Assembly (NCBI GenBank): GCA_037157565.1
Contig: JAZHRO010000013.1
Coordinates: 80,159,501-80,223,500, forward strand
Length of the DNA: 64,000 bases
Direction of reading: 5' to 3'
Origin: Thalassia testudinum
Lineage: Eukaryota > Streptophyta > Magnoliopsida > Alismatales > Hydrocharitaceae
This document shows, in pieces, positions 58,170 through 64,000 of the stretch (position 1 is the first letter of the stretch; every line of letters begins with the position of its first letter). The notes beneath the pieces were generated by a model. The model was not told the origin of the DNA, made no database searches, and worked only from the letters and a program-made list of their open reading frames with translations. The position numbers and the translations under genes are program-made.

Positions 58170-59455
58170 GTATGCTGATATTGTGAATTACTTGGCTATT
58201 GGACGAATACCTGAGGATTGGTCCAAGCAGAGAAAAGATAAATTTTATTATGAGGTCAAGTACTACTTATGGGAGGATCTTGAATTGTTTAGAGTTTGTA
58301 CTAATCAGATTATCCATAGATGTGTCCCTGAGAATGAAATCCATAGTATTTTGACATTTTGCCATAATTTTGATTGTGGAGGACACTTCTCAGGGAAGAA
58401 AATGGCCACAAAAGTGTTATAGAGTGAATTTTATTGGCCTAGCATTCACAAAGATGCCCATAAATTCTCTAAGTCATGTCCCTTATGCCAATCTATAGGA
58501 AACATGACTAGGAGAGACATGATGCCATTAAACTCCATATTAGTGGTCAAGATCTTTAATGTTTGGGGTATTAACTTTATGGGACCCTTCACACCATCCT
58601 TTGGATATCAGTATGCCCTTGTAGCTGTAGATTATGTGTCCAAATGGATCGAGGCAATCCCAACTAAAATGAATGATCACAAGATCGTTATGGAGTTTAT
58701 TAAGAAGAACATTTTTAGCCGATTCAAGATGCCAAGGGCTATAATCAGTGATGGAGGGACCCATTTCACACATAATCAGTTTAGGAAGCTTCTTGCTAAA
58801 TATGGGGTTACACACAAGATTTCTACACCCTACCATCCACAGACAAATGGCCAGGCTAAGGTTTCAAATAGGGAGATCAAGAATATATTGCAGAAGACGG
58901 TTAGGCCCGATAGGAAGGATTGGGCTACTAAGCTCGATGATGCACTTTGGGCTTACCATACAGCCTATAAAACCCCCATTGGAATGCCACCGTACCATTT
59001 AGTGTTTGGTAAGGCTTGTCACCTCCCCATAGAAATAGAACACAGGGCTTATTGGGCAATTAAGGAATGTAACTATCATCTGGATAAAGCAGGAAAGCAT
59101 AGGAAGTTGCAGTTGACTGAGCTCGAGGAGATTCGTAATGATGCTTATGAGAATGCTCGGATTTACAAGGAGAAAACCAAAGCTTTCCATGACTTGCACA
59201 TATCTAGAAAAATGTTTGAACCTAATCAGAGGGTTTGGTTGTTTGATGCCAAGTTATGTTTATTCCCAAGAAAGCTCAGGTCGAGATGGAACGGCCCTTA
59301 TACTATTACACATATCTTTTCACATGGAGCCGTTGAGATCACAAACCCAAAGACAGGTCAAACTTTCACTGTGAATGGTTAGAGACTGAAACCTTACATT
59401 GAGAACATTGAACCTGGACCTGTCCCCGAGAAGGCAGCACTTTTAGACTGCTGAG
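58170..59455 (+). pseudogene. Integrase of element D, catalytic acids lost
   Basis: N-terminal part (58183-58422: NQIIHRCVPENEIHSILTFC, HNFDCGGHFSGKK) with a stop before SEFYW. Core and C-terminal part in one frame, 58504-59382: [68 protein letters not shown], then VNG, a stop and RLKPYI. The first catalytic aspartate is asparagine (GINF for GIDF) and the glutamate position reads K (GQAKVSN for GQVEVSN type), so integration activity is lost even apart from the stops. The middle aspartate remains. Confidence 0.9.
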
Positions 59456-61200
59456 AGGTGCACGTCCGACTGAAGGCATTAAACTTAGCACTTGTTGGGA
59501 GGCAACCCAACCCAATTTTGCTTATATGTAATAGATTAATTTCTTTTCAAGTTGGAGCTAGTGTTTTAATGAGAATAACTCAGAGCTATTCAGGTGATAT
59601 CTTCCCCTTCTCATGCTTTCTTTCTATTCATTAGTATACAATGAGGACATTGCATGAAATAGGCAGGGGCTAGGTAAAATTTTTGCTGAGTCACCTATAT
59701 CTAGTTTCCATCAATCTTACATATGTGCATTTGCATTAAAAAAAAACCACTTATATATAGCATTTATTCAAAAAAAAAATCAAAAATATTTTTATCAAGG
59801 AGGTTTTATTGAGAATTTTCTTCTTGAATTATTTCTTAGTTTAGAATCCAGTACATCCATTTCACTTACATGTAGACTTTGTAATGGATTCATTATGAAA
59901 ATCGATAGACATCTATAGTTTGTCGAGAAGAAGCATTGCTTCTTCTCCTGAACCCTTGGACAGCAATTAGGGAGTCAGGTGAACTATCTTCTAGTAGCTC
60001 CACCAAAATATATGTGAGGTGAGAGCAGAGAGTTTACTGGTGCTCTAAGGCTAGTATAAGGAATCTTTAATCATTGAATAATGACACTTGGAGTTGGGCA
60101 AAGTTGTCGTTCTCAGTTCTTGCGTACTAAATCTGTGAGAAATTTCATACGAGAGCTACCAAATAAAGCAGAAACACAGAGAGTGGGTTCTGATAAAACT
60201 AGGACTGTGGTGGATGGTCACGACCATCCTCTATGGAAACCTCGGTTGAAGGAGGGTACTGATGTCAAGTTTAGAAATACTCGTCCTATTCGTTCCCTAC
60301 CTGGTGTCGAGAATAGGCACTTCCACCAAATAAGCCACCCGAGATCCTCTTACTTATCCCAAAAATCCCCAAGAATGCCTCACATATAAAAGTATGTATG
60401 TCATGTTATGTTGTGCAGCAGTATGTTGTGTTGTGGCATTGTGCCAATAGATTTGCATACAGAAGAGCTATTTGCTCGAAAAAGAAAAAAAAATAAGAAG
60501 AAAGAAAAAAAATGTTTTGTGAAACTGTTGCATAATGTGAGTCAAGTAAATGTTTTGAATGTTTTGAGGCAAAAACACCTACCACCCTCAAGAACCACCA
60601 AATACAGCCTTAACCTACTTTTTCTGTATTTCTAACCGCCTAAATATGGGCTTCGAGCTTCTGACTTAGTCGTAGGGTTATCAGAACCTAATTAAAGTGT
60701 CATGCCATGTGAGACCACCAAATACATTTGCAAATCTAGTGAGATGTGAGCTCAGGAAGAAAAAGAAAAAAAGAGAGAAGGGTACAAAAGATTAAAGAGA
60801 GCATAATTTTTCCAGCCCCTCTAAGTTGATTTATTCAATAATCTGGAAATCTAAATTCTAAAATACTAGTGTTTAAGAAGCACCAAAAGAGATTTAGCCA
60901 CCAAATACAAATCCAATTAACTCAGACATCTCCTACCCAAGCCAAACACCGGGGCCAAAATCAGAAAATATTTATAACTCCAAGAGAAGAGGTTCGCCTA
61001 TCCCGACAGAATTTTACTAGGGGTCAAGTACAAGCTTTAAATGTATATCAACTCTTCGCTTGGATCCGTTGTAGGAGCTACAACATTATATATTAATGGT
61101 TATCTGGATTCTGAATTTTTGGATAAAATAAAAATAAATAAATCTTTAGTTTAACTCTTGATAAAATGCATTTAGTCATGCACTTCCTAGGGACTAGCAA
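59456..61200 (+). other. Element D 3' noncoding domain
   Basis: Begins with the conserved hairpin TTGGGAGGCAACCCAA (59495-59510) and the motif CAATGAGGACATTGCAT at about 59638-59654. No env-like frame: the longest frame (60081-60389, 102 codons) has no hydrophobic segment or known domain, although ACCAAATAAAGC in it recalls the 3' domains of A and C. Confidence 0.7.
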
Positions 61201-61218
61201 GATTTAGGTATGGAAGTC
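61201..61218 (+). promoter_or_regulatory. Polypurine tract region of element D
   Basis: GATTTAGGTATGGAAGTC directly before the LTR start. It is less pure than the GCATGGGGGTA tract of A, C and J. The upstream CTAGGGACTAGCAAG is shared with A. Confidence 0.7.
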
Positions 61219-62839
61219 TGATTGCACAGCAATCATAGGCCCTAACTCGCCTGAATTAAGTTAGAACCTAGCTTAACATGAACATTCTGTATGCATATGC
61301 ATCGTATTCTGCATTGTAGTTCGTATATGTGTTTTATGTATTAAACTATGTTATTTGAGAGGTATTAATGATTGCAGGTAACCTAGGGCTGCAGATGACG
61401 GATCCAACCTTATGGATCTGTTTGGAATAACGACGGGAGTCCAACGCATCCAAGATCGCATCAATCAAACTCCCGTAGCACCCTATGGAGTTCGTAGAAG
61501 AGCAAGATCCAAGGGGAAAATTGAAGAATATTCAGACCTCAGATGACAAATCCAACCATACGGATGGATCCGGATTGACGTTCGCAGTCCAACGATGCAA
61601 AAATCAACTTAATCGGAGGCCTACGTCAATAGATATAAAGAGAAGAAGAATGGACGGCCACGATGGCACCATGTGGCACCATCACAGCCACCCCTCGCCA
61701 CACCCCCAACTCTTGAAGGCACCTCTCCTCGCAGTGTGGGCTATTGGATATTCATCCAACAGCCACGAACGCGCCACGTCGCCACCTAGATTGGATCAGT
61801 ATAAATATAAATAAGCACATATATATAATAAAGGCTTTCACAGTGCGTTGGCTCACGTACACGCGAACGTAAGCGTGGGATGTGGGCTCGAGCCTTGCAC
61901 TGTGCGAAATGTGATGCGGCATTGCTGGCGGGCACGTATGCACGATTGGAGGGTCGAGATGCGCCCACGTGGCATGATCACGTGGGTTGTTGCGAGATCA
62001 GGAAGGTGCGAGAAGTGCGTGTAGGATTTGAAATCAGATGGCTGAGATGATGAGGCGGGATTTAAAGGCGAAAACACAAAGGCACAGGTGCGGGCGAGCA
62101 GGAGCCGTGTGATGAAGGATCTGAGAGCGCACAACGCACCACGTGGCAGCATTAGAGAGAATTGAGGAAAGAAGAAGGATTTGCAGAGATATAAAAGGGA
62201 CCCCCCTCCCTTAAAAAGAAAAATACGACTCTCATCTCCCCTCACGTACTCTCTCTCCCTCTCAACTCCTCTCCCTCTCCTGACTCTCCCCCTCTCAATT
62301 CCTTCTCTCTGGAATCCCTGCCTCTCAAATATCTCTCCAATCTCATCCCTCTCCACGTTGCGTGACAAATTTCGCATGTTCTTCGACGGGTTCCCGCACT
62401 TCCACGACATTCCTCTGCAACCTCTCGACTCCGTGCGCATTCTATACCGATGACCGTCGACGGCACTCTCCACCTCCGTCATGACATCGCTGGATTTCTA
62501 TCTGAGATTATTTTTATCTTCTTCTTCTTGTTATTCTATGTTATTCTGACTTTCTATTAGTAAGAAAGTTCTTATTTGCATTACGTGTTCATTTCGTATT
62601 TGTCTCCGTGTTTATTTCATTTATTTCCTTTTGTTATAAAAAATTAAAAAATATAAATAATAAAAAAAATTCATTTACTTGATCAGGTTGGAAATCATCT
62701 AAATATTCCTACCGCCCTGTGAGACGACCCGTACTCTCGACATTATTCTCGTATTTTTAGGAGATGGTTTCATAAATTTAAAACGTCTTGTTTTTGCACC
62801 TACGACGACATATTTAGCATTATCGCGATTTCACAACCA
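61219..62839 (+). repeat. Element D 3' LTR (1.62 kb)
   Basis: Starts with the perfect hairpin TGATTGCACAGCAATCA and ends TTTCACAACCA before the duplication CCTAC. It has a single copy of the 93-base segment duplicated in the 5' LTR. TATAAAAG at 62190-62197. The tRNA-like segment at 61839-61904 folds better than the 5' copy. Confidence 0.93.
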
Positions 62840-63567
62840 CCTACCATGTTAGGAAATATGGCCAGCATGCACCGCTGAAAGGTGGCGGGTACATTGCAGA
62901 GCCCAAAAGGCATCCTGCGGAACGTGTATGTCCCGTAGGGGCAGGTGAAGGTAGTCTTCTCTTGATCCTCAGGATGGATTGCTACCTGATTATACCTAGA
63001 GCACCCATCCAGAAAATAGAAAAATCGATTTCCTACCAGTTTCTCGAGAATCTGGTCAATAAAAGGCAGTGGGAAATGGTCCTTCTTCGTGAAGGCATTC
63101 AATTTTCTGTAGTCAATACAGACTCTCCACTAGTTCGCAATGTGGGTCGATATGGTTTCGCTGGTTTCAGTCATGATCACAGCAAGCCATGACTTTTTAG
63201 GCACAACCTGGATTGGACTCACCCAACGACTGTCAAAGATTGGGTAGATGATTCCAGCATCTAACCACTTGATGATCTCTTTCTTCACGACATCCTGCAG
63301 ATTTGGATTCAGACATCTCTGCATTTCATGGGATGGTCGTGAGCCCTCTTCAGTGTAGATGGGGTGTGTGCAATATGAAGGGCTGATACCAATCAAGTCA
63401 TCAAGAGTCCATCCAATGGCTTTCCAATGCTGCTGAAGAATGGAAATCAGTTTCATTTCCTGATCCAAGGTAAGTTGGGAATTGATGAACACAGGAAAAA
63501 TTCAATTTGAACCCAAAAAGACGTATTTTAAATGATCAGGGAGGGGCTTCAACTCCATGACAAGGTT
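62840..63567 (-). pseudogene. RT N-terminal part of element G
   Basis: From 63567 down: linker and a stop-bearing start of the RT, then QLTLDQEMKLISILQQHWKA, GWTLDDLIGISPSYCTHPIY, GIIYPIFDSRWVSPIQVVPK to a stop (63492-63130), and [58 protein letters not shown] (63102-62840). Here element D is inserted. The upstream protease and gag of G are beyond LTR M. Confidence 0.9.
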
Positions 63568-63572
63568 GTCAG

Positions 63573-64000
63573 TGATACGGATTTTACGTAGTTTGTAAAA
63601 TACGTCATTGTAACGCGTAAAATCGATCAACTCTTAAATTTATATCCTAGATAGGGGAGTATCTAGGGTCATCCAAGGAGGCCAAATGTTTGTAAAATTG
63701 ATTCTCTTACTTGGAATACAAATCTCAACCTTCTTTTTGGTATTTTTCAATATATCATTTTTTTTGTTTTTTGAATTAAGGCAACATGCGAAATTATGGC
63801 GGGAAAGTGACTTACACTTCAAATTCAAAATACTACTTCTAAGTGGAAGTAGAGCCTCTCCCTAAGTTCACTCTAAGCAAGTGAAGGCCTAGAATAATTA
63901 GGGAGAGGGAGTGAAGAATGCTAGAAACAAAACAATTAGAAATGCAAATAAGAAATTGCAAAGAAGGCAACTAGATTAATGAAAAAGGTGTTTTACAAAA
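63573..64000 (-). repeat. LTR M, inner end, running off the window
   Basis: The G linker stops at GTCAG (63568-63572) and TGATACGGATTTTACG begins. The inner part resembles LTR ends of the I/J/K type (TTTGTAAAATACGTCATTGT). The minus-strand end would be CCGTATCA. It may be a solo LTR or the 3' LTR of a further element. No gene is seen; the frame 63640-63828 has no domain. Confidence 0.65.

Larger units (their letters stand above)
50851..62839 (+). mobile_element. Element D: structurally complete Athila-like retrotransposon
   Basis: An exact 5-base duplication CCTAC (50846-50850 and 62840-62844) flanks the element, and the target polymerase frame of G resumes on both sides. All parts are present in order: 5' LTR, tRNA-Asp primer site, leader, gag, protease, RT-RNase H, integrase, 3' domain, polypurine tract, 3' LTR. 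The LTRs differ by about 8% over the first 420 bases (by eye), so it is clearly older than A. Many stops are C-to-T or G-to-A changes. It cannot move by its own proteins. Confidence 0.95.

Noticed and set aside
60081..60389. 102-codon frame in the element D 3' domain, a candidate env-like gene
   Set aside because: No hydrophobic segment or known domain, and not preserved in A or C.

Overview
The window is plant nuclear DNA made almost entirely of nested LTR retrotransposons; I found no host gene. The polyproteins show the order gag, protease, reverse transcriptase-RNase H, integrase, with the wording of the plant Athila branch of Ty3/gypsy elements: an AITLRSG gag-protease linker, a DLGA-type protease site, FMDDF in the polymerase and GIDFMGPF in the integrase. 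Primer-binding sites match the 3' end of plant tRNA-Asp, the usual primer of that branch. This suggests a repeat-rich, probably large, angiosperm genome. I cannot name the species.

Left half (1 to about 28.8 kb): everything coding lies on the minus strand, and the pieces read as the right half of a nest whose left half is outside the window. The outermost layer is element I (5' LTR 27409-28785, tRNA-Asp site, leader). Its leader is split by another LTR, N (25504-26686 visible). N appears to be split by element B, whose probable 5' LTR is 23682-25503 and whose gag-pol remnant is 11726-15754. B is split by element A (1-11725, the youngest by LTR similarity) and by a very long LTR (15758-23388). 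That long LTR is itself split by an unrelated TGTAACGA...TCGTTACA LTR-like insert (20212-22873), which carries a phased array of 17 palindromes.

Middle (28.8-47.2 kb): element C (plus strand) keeps the end of its 5' LTR, a primer site, scraps of gag and integrase, a long 3' noncoding domain, a polypurine tract and half of its 3' LTR. It carries an insertion of a truncated Copia (SIRE/Maximus-like) element on the minus strand. Its 3' LTR is broken by element J (minus; 3' LTR 36508-39120). J is cut off at about 40.94 kb and joined to a plus-strand pol remnant, L (41117-46674), which is split by solo LTR K (43362-46095). L ends against a plus-strand LTR piece, Q (46675-47168).

Right part (47.2-64 kb): a minus-strand pol remnant, G, runs from 47169 to 63567. 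It is interrupted by solo LTR H (48888-50527, duplication GGGTG) and by a structurally complete plus-strand element D (50851-62839, duplication CCTAC). It ends at another LTR, M (63573 onward). D has both LTRs, primer site, gag, protease, RT-RNase H, integrase and polypurine tract, but stops, frameshifts and lost integrase acids make it dead. No element here has an intact polyprotein, and none shows an env-like reading frame.

The most interesting signals are not genes. First, a U5 segment 28-45 bases inside the 3' end of the Athila-type LTR ends seen here resembles the 5' half of tRNA-Asp, a second possible primer contact. Second, 12-base CCAGACGTCTGG palindromes are spaced exactly 20 or 12 bases apart. 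Third, hairpins sit at the outer tip of most LTRs although the sequences differ. Fourth, there are tRNA-like sequences within two elements.
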